This document shows positions 28,335-36,854 of a stretch of 64,000 nucleotides of DNA, in pieces. Within the stretch, counting starts at the first letter, position 1. Every line of letters starts with the position of its first letter. The stretch spans positions 744,001 through 808,000 of the forward strand of contig CBDDHB010000003.1 in NCBI GenBank assembly GCA_965228165.1, given 5' to 3'. A model generated the notes under the pieces. It was given only the letters and a program-made list of their open reading frames with translations. It did no database searches and was not told the origin of the DNA. The position numbers and the translations under genes are program-made. This DNA comes from Oleispirillum sp965228165 (GTDB lineage Bacteria; Pseudomonadota; Alphaproteobacteria; Rhodospirillales; Rhodospirillaceae).

Positions 28335-28506
28335 CTCTTCCGTTCAGGCCGCACCGGATCGCCTCCATGTTCCTGCTTTTCCCAGCCATCGCCATGATGC
28401 CGGTTCCGGTGCGTCGGAGGATGTTCGCCCAGTAAGCGCGACACGAAAGGCCCCGCCTTTCCCCACCCGTCTTTCGACCCCGGCATCACCGATGACCGGG
28501 GTTTTT
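28335..28506 (+). ncRNA. Structured leader or small RNA upstream of the MATE gene
   Basis: The segment can form an H-type pseudoknot: CGCACCGGA (28350-28358) with TCCGGTGCG (28405-28413), and CCTCC (28362-28366) with GGAGG (28416-28420). A 7-bp hairpin GAAAGGC/GCCTTTC (28445-28461) and an intrinsic terminator (28477-28506) follow, just before the MATE ribosome site. This is the layout of a transcription-attenuating riboswitch, but it could equally be an independent small RNA. I cannot match it to a named class. A 22-codon open frame at 28366-28434 lies inside but has no ribosome site. Confidence 0.45.
28477..28506 (+). terminator. Intrinsic terminator in the MATE leader
   Basis: ACCCCGG (28477-28483) pairs with CCGGGGT (28496-28502), with CAT/ATG extending the stem, and is followed by TTTTT. 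It ends 28 bases before the MATE start codon, so it can act as an attenuator. Confidence 0.8.
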
Positions 28507-28534
28507 GATGTTCGGGGCCCCCCGAGGAGTTGAC

Positions 28535-29935
28535 ATGACGACGCAAGCGCACGCGGCGCCCCGCCGCTGGCAAGACGAAGCCCGGTCCCTGCTGGCCCTG
28601 GCCCTGCCGATCGTCCTCGGCAATCTGACGCACATGGCGATCTTCGTCACCGATACCGCCTTCATCGGTCATTACGCCCCCTATTCCCTGGCGGCGGCGG
28701 CCCTGGCGACCAACCTGCTGAACATGATGATGATGGTCGGATTCGGCCTCAGCATGGCCGCCGCGCCGATGATGGCCAACGCCATCGGTCGCGGTCTGCA
28801 CGCGGTGCGCGACGTCCGCCGCACCGTGCGGCAGGCGATCTGGGTCTGCTGGGCCTACGCCGCCATCGCCATGGCGGTGCTGTGGAACGGCCCGAGGGTG
28901 TTCCTGTGGCTGGGGCAGGACCCGGACCTCGCGCGGGAGGCCGTGGCCTATCTGCGCATCCTGCAATGGATGATCTTTCCGCTGTTGGGGTTCTGGGTCT
29001 TGCGCTTTTTCGCCCTGACCCTGGGACGGGCGCGCCTGACCCTGGCGGTCACCACGACGGGCATCGCGGTCAACGCGATCGGCAACTACGCCCTGATATT
29101 CGGCCATTTCGGCCTGCCGGAGCCGGGGCTCGCGGGTGCGGGGATCGCCTCGGTGATCTCCAGCCTGTTCCTGTTCTCCGCCCTGGCGGTAGCCTGCATG
29201 ACCGACCGCCGCCTGTCGCGCTTTTCGGTGCTCGGGCGCTGGTGGCGGCCCGACTGGCCGCGTTTCCTCGCCCTCTGGCGGCTCGGTTTTCCGATCGGCG
29301 TCGCCTCGGCGATGGAGGGGCTGCTGTTCTGCGGCTCGGTCGGCTGGTTCGGACCCGACGGGCTGGCGGCCCACGCCATCGTCATGCAGTTGTGCGGCTT
29401 CGCCTTCATGGTGCCGATGGGGCTGAGCGAGGCCGCGACGATCCGCGTCGGATTGTGGGCGGGCGGCGGCGACCGCGAGGGCGTCGATACCGCCGGACGG
29501 GTGGCGCTGATTTTCGCGGCGGGGTTCGGCTGCGCCTCCGCCCTGACCATGCTCGGCCTGCCACATTGGCTGGTCGCGCCGTTCCTCGATTCCGGCGCGC
29601 CGGAGACCGCCGCGGTGACGCGACTCGCCACCCAGTTCCTGATCTTCGCCGCCCTGTTCCAGATCGCCGACGGCACGCAGATGGTCGGCGCGGGCGCGCT
29701 GCGCGGATTGAAGGACACCCGCATGCACATGGCCTTCGTCCTGACCGGGCACATGCTGCTGGCGCTGCCCGTCGGCACCGCCCTGGCCTTCTGGGGCGGT
29801 CTGGGCGGCCTGGGGGTGTGGGTCGGCTTCACCTTCGGCCTGACCTGCGTCGCCGCCCTGGTGGTGCTGCGCTGGCGACGCCGCCACCGCTTGAACCTGC
29901 TGCGCCGCTGCGTCGATCTGACGGCGACCGCCTGA
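28535..29935 (+). CDS. MATE-family efflux transporter
   Basis: A 466-residue integral membrane protein with about twelve helices and two homologous halves. The N-terminal LALPIVLGNLTHMAIFVTDT and the block GHYAPYSLAAAALATNLLNM are typical of MATE (NorM-like) pumps, which export cationic drugs or metabolites using Na+ or H+. The start at 28535 follows GAGGAG by 5 bases. Expression may be controlled by the leader and terminator immediately upstream. The ligand is unknown. Confidence 0.92.
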   Translation: MTTQAHAAPRRWQDEARSLLALALPIVLGNLTHMAIFVTDTAFIGHYAPYSLAAAALATNLLNMMMMVGFGLSMAAAPMMANAIGRGLHAVRDVRRTVRQAIWVCWAYAAIAMAVLWNGPRVFLWLGQDPDLAREAVAYLRILQWMIFPLLGFWVLRFFALTLGRARLTLAVTTTGIAVNAIGNYALIFGHFGLPEPGLAGAGIASVISSLFLFSALAVACMTDRRLSRFSVLGRWWRPDWPRFLALWRLGFPIGVASAMEGLLFCGSVGWFGPDGLAAHAIVMQLCGFAFMVPMGLSEAATIRVGLWAGGGDREGVDTAGRVALIFAAGFGCASALTMLGLPHWLVAPFLDSGAPETAAVTRLATQFLIFAALFQIADGTQMVGAGALRGLKDTRMHMAFVLTGHMLLALPVGTALAFWGGLGGLGVWVGFTFGLTCVAALVVLRWRRRHRLNLLRRCVDLTATA

Positions 29936-29954
29936 ACGCCGACGGCCTCGCCGA

Positions 29955-31464
29955 TCAGGCGGCGGGGTCGTCGATGCGGTCGCGCAAGGTGCGGTCGGGC
30001 AGGCCGAAGGCCAACAGGAGGGCGAGAGTCATCACCGCGCCGCTGAGGCCGAAGCACCACATCAGCGCGCCGTGATAGACCTCGACCACCGCCGCCGCCT
30101 GTTCCGCCGACAGGCGCGACAGGGCGTCCATCGCGCCCGCGCGCCAGCGCCCTCCGGCGACCGCCGCCGCCAGATGCTGCGCCATGATCGTGCCCGAGGC
30201 CGCCACCCCCAGCGCCCCCCAGGGAGCGGATGAAGGTCATCATCCCGGTGGCGGCGCCGAGCTCGCGATAGGGCACCGCGTTCTGCACCGTCACCGTCAG
30301 GTTGGGCATCCCCATCCCCATCCCCAGCCCCAGGGCGAAGGTGGAAATCAGGAAGGTCGATGGCCCCGCGCCGATCGCGGCGAACCCCGACAGGCTGAAC
30401 AGGGCGACCGCCTCCAGCCCCACCCCGGTCAGCAGGAACGACCGCCCGCTGCCGAGGCGCGAAACGATCCGCCCGCCGATCACCGAGGTCAGTATCATCC
30501 CCGCCACCTGCGGCAGCAGCATCGCCCCGGCGAGCGCCGGGTCCATCCCCAGCACCAACTGGAAATAGAGCGGCAGGAACACCGTCGATCCCATCATCGC
30601 GAAGGTCATCATGCCGCCGATCGCCAGACCGCGCGCATAGGTGACGTTGGCGAGCAACCCCAGGCGCACCAAAGGATCGGGGGCGACCCGTTCGCGCCGC
30701 ACGAACAGGACGAAAAACCCCAGGACGGTCGCGGCGAACAGGGCGCTTTCGCGGGAAATCCAGGGGAACTCGCTGCCTCCCCAGGCCATCCAGAGCAGAA
30801 GAGCGGTGGTGGTCGCGGCGAGCAGCAGCACCCCGGCGTAGTCGATCGGCTTGGGCTCGCCCCTGGCGCGGTCCTTCAGTCCCAGCGCGACAAGGGCGAA
30901 GGCCGCCCCGGCGGTCGGCAGGTTGACGAAGAACACCCAGCGCCACGACGCGACCGAGGTGATGCCGCCGCCGATCAACGGCCCGGCGACGCTGGCCAAG
31001 GCGAAGGCTCCGGTGATCAGCCCCTGATACTTCGGCCGTTCGCGCGGGCTGAAGACGTCGCCGATCGCCGATTGCGCCAGGACCAGCAGACCGCCCGCCC
31101 CCAGCCCTTGCAAGGCGCGGAGGACGATCAACTGCGTCATGCTCCGCGCCAGGCCGCAGAGCAGCGAGCCGACCAGGAACACCCCGATGGCGAAAAAGAA
31201 CAGCGGCCTGCGGCCGTGGGTGTCGGACAGGCGTCCGTACAGGGTGGTGGTGGCGGTGGCGGTCAGCATGAAGGCGGTGACCAGCCACGACATGTGGGCA
31301 AGGCCGCCCAGGTCGCCGACGATGCGGGGCAGCGCGGTGTTGACGATGTTCTGGTCGAGGGCCGCCAGCACCATCGACAGCAACGCCCCGGCGAGAACGA
31401 CGCGGGGGCGCGCCACCGGAACGTCGGAGGAGGAAGGGGACGGTTGCGGGACTGGATCGCTCAT
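29955..31464 (-). pseudogene. MFS drug-resistance transporter (EmrB/QacA type), frameshifted
   Basis: The N-terminal frame from 31464 encodes a 14-helix DHA2-type pump with the motif LDQNIVNTALPRIVGDLGGL and motif A YGRLSDTHGRRP. Near 30206-30220, a region with runs of five and six C, the frame shifts after TFIRSLGGA; the next frame continues VAASGTIMAQHLAAAV and supplies the last helix before the stop at 29955. One inserted base explains the break. The restored protein is about 503 residues. It is convergent with the MATE gene; a dedicated regulator is not visible. Confidence 0.83.
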
Positions 31465-31580
31465 CGGCGCTTTCAGAAGGGGGAACCGCCGGTTCCCCGC
31501 GTCGGGAAACCGGGACGCCTTAAATCAATAGGCCCGATCCCCCGCCGATACCAGGGGCCGCCGCGACTATTTTCTCGGGG

Positions 31581-32360
31581 TCACGGCCGCCGCGCGGTGA
31601 CGCTGGCCGAAACCACCAGATTCTCGGCGCCGCTGCCGGGAGCCCAATCCTTGATCAGGTCGCGACTTTCCGGCTTTTCCGCGACCGCGACATCGACGAA
31701 CCCGGCGGCGGAAAGCCAGGTTTCCACCTCGGCGGCGGTCGCCGCCCCGGCGATGCAGCCGCACAGGAGTTCGGGGTCGGCGACGATGCGCCCCGGCATC
31801 TCGGCGCGCCGTACCACGTCGGAGATCGCCAGCCGACCGCCGGATTTCAGCACCCGGAAGGCCTCGGCATAGACGCGCGGCTTGTCGGGAGAAAGGTTGA
31901 CCACGCAGTTGGAGATCACGACGTCGGCGATGCCGTCGGCGAGCGGCAGGTCCTCGATCAGGCCTTCGCGGAATTCGACGTTCTCCGCCCCCACCTTCGC
32001 CGCATTGGCGCGCGCCTTGGCCAGCATCTCGGGCGTCATGTCGATGCCGATCACCCGGCCTTGCGGTCCCACCGCGCGGGCGGCGAGCAGGGCGTCGAAG
32101 CCCGCGCCGCTGCCCAGGTCCACCACCGCCTCGCCGGGCCGCAGGTCGGCGATCGCCTGCGGATTGCCGCAACCGAGGCCGAGGTTGGCCCCCTCCGGCG
32201 CGGCGGCAAGCTCGGCCTCGGCATAGCCCATGCGCCGCGACAGATCCTCGGCGTCGGGGGCTTGGCCGCCGCAGCAGGAGGGCGCGGCGGCGCAGCCGGT
32301 GGAGCCCTCGCGGGCGATGCGGCCGTAACGGTCGCGGACGAGCCGGTGGCGGTCGGACAT
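31581..32360 (-). CDS. arsM: Arsenite S-adenosylmethionine methyltransferase
   Basis: ArsM methylates As(III), producing volatile or less retained species. The 259-residue protein has the SAM-binding motif VVDLGSGAGFDALLAAR, the conserved Cys sites of ArsM (CCGGQAP near residue 29, GLGCGNPQA and ELLCGCIAGA), and the segment VISNCVVNLSPDK. The start at 32360 is preferred because AAGGA lies 9 bases upstream; an alternative ATG at 32369 overlaps the stop of the upstream transporter gene. It is the last gene of the arsR-arsC/acr3/arsM operon. Confidence 0.93.
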   Translation of the reverse strand: MSDRHRLVRDRYGRIAREGSTGCAAAPSCCGGQAPDAEDLSRRMGYAEAELAAAPEGANLGLGCGNPQAIADLRPGEAVVDLGSGAGFDALLAARAVGPQGRVIGIDMTPEMLAKARANAAKVGAENVEFREGLIEDLPLADGIADVVISNCVVNLSPDKPRVYAEAFRVLKSGGRLAISDVVRRAEMPGRIVADPELLCGCIAGAATAAEVETWLSAAGFVDVAVAEKPESRDLIKDWAPGSGAENLVVSASVTARRP

Positions 32361-32365
32361 GACGA

Positions 32366-33427
32366 TCATCCTTGCTGAACGGGGGAAAACAACGTGCGCT
32401 TGAACCGCAGCGCCACATGGACCAGACCGATCATCACCGGCACCTCGACCAGGGGCCCGATCACCGCGGCGAAGGCGACGCCCGAATCGATGCCGTAGAC
32501 CGCCACCGCCACCGCGATCGCCAACTCGAAATTGTTGCTGGCGGCGGTGAACGACAGGGTGGCGCTTTTTTCGTAATCCGCGCCGAGGCGGCGGCTCATG
32601 AAGAACGAGAACAGGAACATCAGGATGAAGTACAGCAGCAGCGGCAAGGCGATACGCGCCACGTCGAAGGGGGCGGCGAGGATCAGCTTCCCCTTCAAGC
32701 TGAACATCACGACGATGGTGAACAGCAGCGCGGCCAGGGTGATCGGCGCGATTTTCGGTACGAAGCGGGCGTGGTACCACTCCTTGGAAACGAAGCGCAG
32801 CATCGTGGCACGGGTCAACGCCCCGGCGGCGCAGGGAAGGCCGAGGTAGATCGCGACGCTTTCCGCGATGTCGCGGATCGAAACATCGACTTCCGCGCCG
32901 GAAAGCCCGAACAGGGGCGGCAGCACGGTGATGAACAGCCACGCATAGCCGCTGAAGAACAGAACCTGGAAGATCGAGTTGAAGGCGACCAGACCGGCGG
33001 CGTATTCGGTGGACCCCTTGGCGATCTGATTCCAGACGATGACCATGGCGATGCAGCGGGCCAACCCGATCATGATCAGCCCGACCATGTATTCCGGCTT
33101 GTCGGGCAGAAAAACCACCGCCAAGGCGAACATCAGCACCGGCCCGATTACCCAGTTCTGGACCAGCGAGAGCAGCAGTACCTTGCCGTCGCGGAAGACG
33201 CGGGGAAGATCCTCGTAGCGCACCCGGGCGAACGGCGGATACATCATCAGGATCAGCCCCGCCGCGATCGGAAGATTGGTGGTCCCCACCTGGAAGCGAT
33301 CGACGAAGGCCTCGACGCCGGGCACCAGATTGCCGACGCCGATGCCAAGGGCCATCGCGGCGAAGATCCACACCGTCAAGTAACGGTCGAGGAAAGAAAG
33401 CTTTCCGGTTACCGAGTCCGTGCTCAT
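32366..33427 (-). CDS. arsB: Arsenite efflux permease, ACR3 family
   Basis: A 353-residue, ten-helix permease of the ACR3 type, which exports As(III). Characteristic segments are LILMMYPPFARVRYEDLP, GLARCIAMVIVWN with the conserved Cys, and TAASNNFELAIAVAVAVYG. The start at 33427 overlaps the stop of the arsR-arsC fusion (ATGA), and arsM begins at or just after its stop. Coupled translation of regulator/reductase, pump and methylase is therefore likely. Some annotators would name it acr3. Confidence 0.94.
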   Translation of the reverse strand: MSTDSVTGKLSFLDRYLTVWIFAAMALGIGVGNLVPGVEAFVDRFQVGTTNLPIAAGLILMMYPPFARVRYEDLPRVFRDGKVLLLSLVQNWVIGPVLMFALAVVFLPDKPEYMVGLIMIGLARCIAMVIVWNQIAKGSTEYAAGLVAFNSIFQVLFFSGYAWLFITVLPPLFGLSGAEVDVSIRDIAESVAIYLGLPCAAGALTRATMLRFVSKEWYHARFVPKIAPITLAALLFTIVVMFSLKGKLILAAPFDVARIALPLLLYFILMFLFSFFMSRRLGADYEKSATLSFTAASNNFELAIAVAVAVYGIDSGVAFAAVIGPLVEVPVMIGLVHVALRFKRTLFSPVQQG

Positions 33428-34314
33428 GCGGAACGCTCCTTGCCGATCGCCTCCAGGCGTTTTTGCAGCGACAGTCGGTCGAGGGAGGCGAAGGGAAGCG
33501 CCGCGAAAATCCCGATGCGGGTGCGCAACATACGCATCACCTCGGCGCAAAAGGCGGCCTTCTCCGCCTCCGTCCCCTGGAATCCGGCGGGATCGGGCAC
33601 ACCCCAGTGGGCGGTCATCGGCTGGCCCGGCCAGATCGGGCAGACCTCGCCCGCCGCGTTGTCGCAAACGGTGAAGACGAAATCCATCCGGGGAGCGCCG
33701 GGGACGGCGAATTCGTCCCAGGATTTGGAGCGCAGCCCTTCGGTCGACAGTCCGGTCTTTTGCAGCAGCGTCAGAACCGTCGGGTCGATTTCGCCCTTCG
33801 GGTGGCTGCCCGCGCTGAAGGCGCGGAACTTGCCGCCGGTCTCGGCGTTGAGCAGGGATTCGGCCAGAATGCTGCGCGCCGCGTTGCCGGTGCAGAGAAA
33901 CAGGACGTTATAAGGCGCATCGCGCATCGGGGGCTCCTTGGCTTCGGGGGGATCGAACGCACGGCCGCAAACCTCGGACATGTTCATCGCGCCGACCTGG
34001 GCCAACCGCGCCCGGTCGCCCGCCGCCACCGCGTCGTCGGCGGGCAGCGCCGCCGCCAGCGCCCGCGCCTCGGCGACGAAGGGCGCCGCGCCAGGCTCGG
34101 CCAGCCGGTAATAGGCCCAGCGCCCGTCGCGGCGCATCCGCAGCAGGCCCGCCCCCTTCAGCAGCGACAGATGCTTGGAGACGGTGGCGGGGGACAAGCC
34201 CAGCACCGCGACGATCTGGCAGACGCACAGCTCCCCGCCCTCCAGCAGCTTCAGGATGCGGAGGCGGGTGCGGTCGGCGACGGCCTTGGCGAGGATTTCC
34301 AGCGTATCGATCAT
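33424..34314 (-). CDS. arsC: ArsR regulator fused to ArsC arsenate reductase
   Basis: One uninterrupted 296-residue frame joins two activities. Residues 1-100 are an ArsR/SmtB winged helix with metal-binding ELCVCQIV and recognition helix SPATVSKHLSLL. Residues about 130-290 are a thioredoxin-coupled, phosphatase-like arsenate reductase with the active-site loop FLCTGNAARS and the Asp loop DPAGF. The linker is Ala-rich and has no stop or internal good start. Such a fusion would repress the operon and also reduce As(V) to As(III) for the adjacent pump. It heads the operon and probably controls its own promoter. Confidence 0.9.
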   Translation of the reverse strand: MIDTLEILAKAVADRTRLRILKLLEGGELCVCQIVAVLGLSPATVSKHLSLLKGAGLLRMRRDGRWAYYRLAEPGAAPFVAEARALAAALPADDAVAAGDRARLAQVGAMNMSEVCGRAFDPPEAKEPPMRDAPYNVLFLCTGNAARSILAESLLNAETGGKFRAFSAGSHPKGEIDPTVLTLLQKTGLSTEGLRSKSWDEFAVPGAPRMDFVFTVCDNAAGEVCPIWPGQPMTAHWGVPDPAGFQGTEAEKAAFCAEVMRMLRTRIGIFAALPFASLDRLSLQKRLEAIGKERSA

Positions 34315-34396
34315 GCGGGAACGTTAACATCATTTCGTTGAATGACGAAATGACAACTGCATGACTCGCCCGCGCGAGCCGCGCCGCGACGGCGGA

Positions 34397-34908
34397 TCAG
34401 GCGTCGGCGGGCTCGCGCTCGCCGATGGCGTCCAGGCGCTTTTGCAGGGCGAGGCGGTCGAGCCCCTTGATCGGCAGGACGACGAAGATGCCGATGCGGG
34501 TGTTGAGCATGCGCATCACCTCGGCGACCAGGGCGGCCTTTTCCGCCTCCGTCCCCTGGAAGGCGGCTGGATCGGGCAGCCCCCAGTGAGCGGTCATCGG
34601 CTGCCCCGGCCAGACCGGACAGACCTCGGCGGCGGCGTCGTCGCAGACGGTGAAGACGAAATCCATCGCCGGGGCATCCGGCGAGGCGAATTCGTCCCAC
34701 GACTTGGAGCGCAGGGACTCGGTCGGATAGTTGGTGGATTTAAGGAGTTTCAGAACCACCGGATCGATCGCCCCCCCCGGGGGTGGCTGCCCGCGCTGAA
34801 GGCGCGGAACTTGCCCACGCCCTCGCGGGACAGGATCACCTCGGCCAGAATGCTGCGCGCCGAATTGCCGGTGCACAGAAACAACACGTTGAAAATCCGG
34901 TCGCCCAT
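34397..34908 (-). pseudogene. arsC: Second ArsC arsenate reductase, frameshifted
   Basis: Start at 34908 with GGGGGAAG upstream gives MGDRIFNVLFLCTGNSARS, the phosphatase-like ArsC active site. A run of eight C (34771-34778) breaks the frame after AFSAGSHPRG; the other frame continues AIDPVVLKLLKSTNYPTE and runs to the stop at 34397. Adding one base restores a roughly 170-residue enzyme. It lies 82 bases upstream of the arsR-arsC fusion on the same strand and is about as similar to the fused domain as ordinary paralogues are, not a fresh copy. Confidence 0.83.
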
Positions 34909-34988
34909 GGCGCTTCCCCCGATGCTCGCAAAGCGCCGGGGACTCTAGCGCGGGGTTTTCTCCGCCGGGATGAATTTCCCGTGACGCG

Positions 34989-35891
34989 TCACCCCATCGG
35001 GAAGGGGATGCGGTTGATCCGGCAATAGGCTTCCAAGGTGTTGCGCAGCAGCATGGCGATGGTCATCGGGCCGACGCCGCCGGGAACCGGGGTGATCACC
35101 CCCGCCACCTTCGCCGCCGCGTCGAAATCGACGTCGCCGACCAAACGGGTGGAGCCGTCGCCCTTCCCCGCATCGACGCGGTTGATGCCGACGTCGATCA
35201 CCGCCGCGCCGGGCTTGATCCAATCCCCCTGAACGAAGCGGGGCTTGCCGATGGCGGGCACCAGGATATCCGCCTGACGGCAGATCTCGGGCAGATCGCG
35301 GGTGCGCGAATGCGCCGTGGTCACCGTGCAGTTTTCCTTCAACAGCAGCGCCGCCATCGGCTTGCCGACGATGTTGGAGCGCCCGATCACCACCGCATGC
35401 TTGCCCGACAGGTCGCCCAGTTCCCGCTTCAACAGGGTCAGACAGCCCAAGGGTGTGCAGGGCACCAGCGCGGACTCGCCGGTGACCAGACGCCCAACGT
35501 TGGTGGGATGGAAGCCGTCGACATCCTTTTCCGGCGCGATCGCGTCGATGATCTTCGCCTCGTCGATCTGCGCGGGCACCGGCAACTGCACCAGAATGCC
35601 GTGAATGGCGGGGTCTTCGTTCAGCCCCTGGATCAGGGTGAGCAGCGCCTCTTCCGGGGTGTCGGCGGGACGGCGATAGGCCACCGATTTGAACCCGGCC
35701 TCGGCGGCCAGCTTTTCCTTGCTCTTCACATAGACCTGGCTGGCCGGATCGTCGCCGATCAGGATCACCGCCAAGCCCGGCGGCACGGCGCGGTCGCGCA
35801 TGATCGCCGCGACGTGGCGGGCGATATCGGCGCGAATCGAGGCGGCGACGGCCTTGCCGTCGATGATGCGGGCGGGGGCGGATTCGGTCAT
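34989..35891 (-). CDS. folD: Bifunctional methylenetetrahydrofolate dehydrogenase/cyclohydrolase
   Basis: FolD interconverts methylene- and 10-formyl-tetrahydrofolate in one-carbon metabolism. The 300-residue protein has the catalytic Lys in SQVYVKSKEKLAAEAG, the substrate-binding QLPVPAQID, the NADP-binding VIGRSNIVGKPMA, and the C-terminal TPVPGGVGPMTIAMLL. Length and motifs match the family throughout. It is the last of three minus-strand genes yggT, yggU and folD. Confidence 0.96.
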   Translation of the reverse strand: MTESAPARIIDGKAVAASIRADIARHVAAIMRDRAVPPGLAVILIGDDPASQVYVKSKEKLAAEAGFKSVAYRRPADTPEEALLTLIQGLNEDPAIHGILVQLPVPAQIDEAKIIDAIAPEKDVDGFHPTNVGRLVTGESALVPCTPLGCLTLLKRELGDLSGKHAVVIGRSNIVGKPMAALLLKENCTVTTAHSRTRDLPEICRQADILVPAIGKPRFVQGDWIKPGAAVIDVGINRVDAGKGDGSTRLVGDVDFDAAAKVAGVITPVPGGVGPMTIAMLLRNTLEAYCRINRIPFPMG

Positions 35892-35901
35892 GGTTCGGCC
35901 T

Positions 35902-36228
35902 TCAGGAAACGAGGGACTGCGCGATGCGCGGCAGAATACGCTCGGGCTCGCCCGAGATCGACAGAATCTTGTGGCGGTCGGCTTCGCCCGAGACGATGGA
36001 AATCGCCGTCTTCGGCACCCCCCAGGCCTTCGCCAACAGCTTGATCAGGGCGCGATTGGCCTTGCCGTCCTCGGGCACCGCGGTGACGCTGGCGCGAATC
36101 TCGGCTGTGCCGTCCACGGTTTCGGCCAGACCCTCGATGCCGTCGCGGCGAGCCTTCGGGGTCAGGCGCACCGCGACGCGCAGCCCCGCCGCGTCCGCCT
36201 TCACCGCCGCCGCAAGGGAAAGCGCCAA
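35902..36228 (-). CDS. DUF167 (YggU-like) family protein
   Basis: About 100 residues with the DUF167 core RLTPKARRDGIEGL, VPEDGKANRALIKLLAKAWG and SIVSGEADRHKILSISG. The function is unknown; structures show a small alpha/beta fold. The start is uncertain: TTG at 36228 directly follows the yggT stop, and GTG at 36204 is another option; neither has a clear ribosome site. The gene order yggT-yggU-folD is common in alphaproteobacteria. Confidence 0.85.
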   Translation of the reverse strand: MALSLAAAVKADAAGLRVAVRLTPKARRDGIEGLAETVDGTAEIRASVTAVPEDGKANRALIKLLAKAWGVPKTAISIVSGEADRHKILSISGEPERILPRIAQSLVS

Positions 36229-36230
36229 GG

Positions 36231-36536
36231 TCAGAAACCGATATAGCGAATGGCGACGCGGGCCAGCACGTTCTGAATGAAGACGATGGCCAACAGCAAC
36301 ACCACCGGGCTCAAATCGATGCCGCCCAGGTTGGGCAGGAACTGGCGGATCGGACGCAACAGCGGCTCGGTGATGCGATAGAGGAAATCCCCGACCATGT
36401 AGACGAATCGGTTGCGGGTGTTGATCACGCCGAAGGCGATCAGCCAGCTCATGATCGCCTGCACGATGATCATCCAGACGTAGAGGTTCAGGGCCATCTG
36501 AATGACCGAGATCAGGGGGCCGAGGATGATGTCCAT
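36231..36536 (-). CDS. YggT family membrane protein
   Basis: A 101-residue inner-membrane protein with two hydrophobic helices flanking a motif typical of YggT: NTRNRFVYMVGDFLYRITEP and LLRPIRQFLPNLGGIDLSPV. The role is not firmly known; the family has been linked to osmotic resistance and cell division. The start at 36536 gives MDIILGPLI. It directly precedes the DUF167 gene. Confidence 0.9.
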   Translation of the reverse strand: MDIILGPLISVIQMALNLYVWMIIVQAIMSWLIAFGVINTRNRFVYMVGDFLYRITEPLLRPIRQFLPNLGGIDLSPVVLLLAIVFIQNVLARVAIRYIGF

Positions 36537-36614
36537 GGGGCGGGGCTCGCTGCTGGTGATGCTTGGGCGAAAGTAGCCTCTGCGTCCGCCGCGTGCAAGG
36601 GCGCACGTCTCCCC

Positions 36615-36643
36615 TTGACAGGGGGCTTTCATCTCAGCATTAT
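36615..36643 (+). promoter_or_regulatory. Promoter of tRNA-Ala
   Basis: A consensus TTGACA (36615-36620) and CATTAT (36638-36643) are spaced by exactly 17 bases, 14 bases before the first base of the tRNA. This is one of the best sigma-70 promoter matches in the window. Confidence 0.75.
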
Positions 36644-36657
36644 CCGGCCCTCGTTAC

Positions 36658-36733
36658 GGGGCTGTAGCTCAGATGGGAGAGCGCTGCAATCGCACTGCAG
36701 AGGTCAGGGGTTCGATTCCCCTCAGCTCCACCA
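36658..36733 (+). tRNA. tRNA-Ala (anticodon CGC)
   Basis: A 76-base cloverleaf with encoded CCA. The acceptor pairs GGGGCTG with CAGCTCC, the D arm is GCTCAGATGGGAGAGC, and the anticodon stem CTGCA/TGCAG holds the loop ATCGCAC, so the anticodon is CGC, reading GCG. A strong promoter lies upstream and a terminator immediately downstream. Confidence 0.95.
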
Positions 36734-36736
36734 ACC

Positions 36737-36774
36737 GGAACCCACCGCCTAAAGCGGTGGGTTCCGTCGTTTTC
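36737..36774 (+). terminator. Terminator after tRNA-Ala
   Basis: GGAACCCACCGC (36737-36748) pairs perfectly with GCGGTGGGTTCC (36754-36765) around a 5-base loop, followed by a T-rich stretch (GTCGTTTTC). It begins 4 bases after the CCA end of the tRNA. Confidence 0.8.
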
Positions 36775-36854
36775 GGGGGACCTCGCGGGGCTTGCCAAGA
36801 CGATCCGGCAAGGCGCACCCTTCCCTCCTTCGTCATCCCGAAGGACGCCCCGAC

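Noticed and set aside
28366..28434. 22-codon leader peptide inside the MATE leader
   Set aside because: There is no ribosome site before the ATG, and the segment is better explained by the paired RNA helices it contains.
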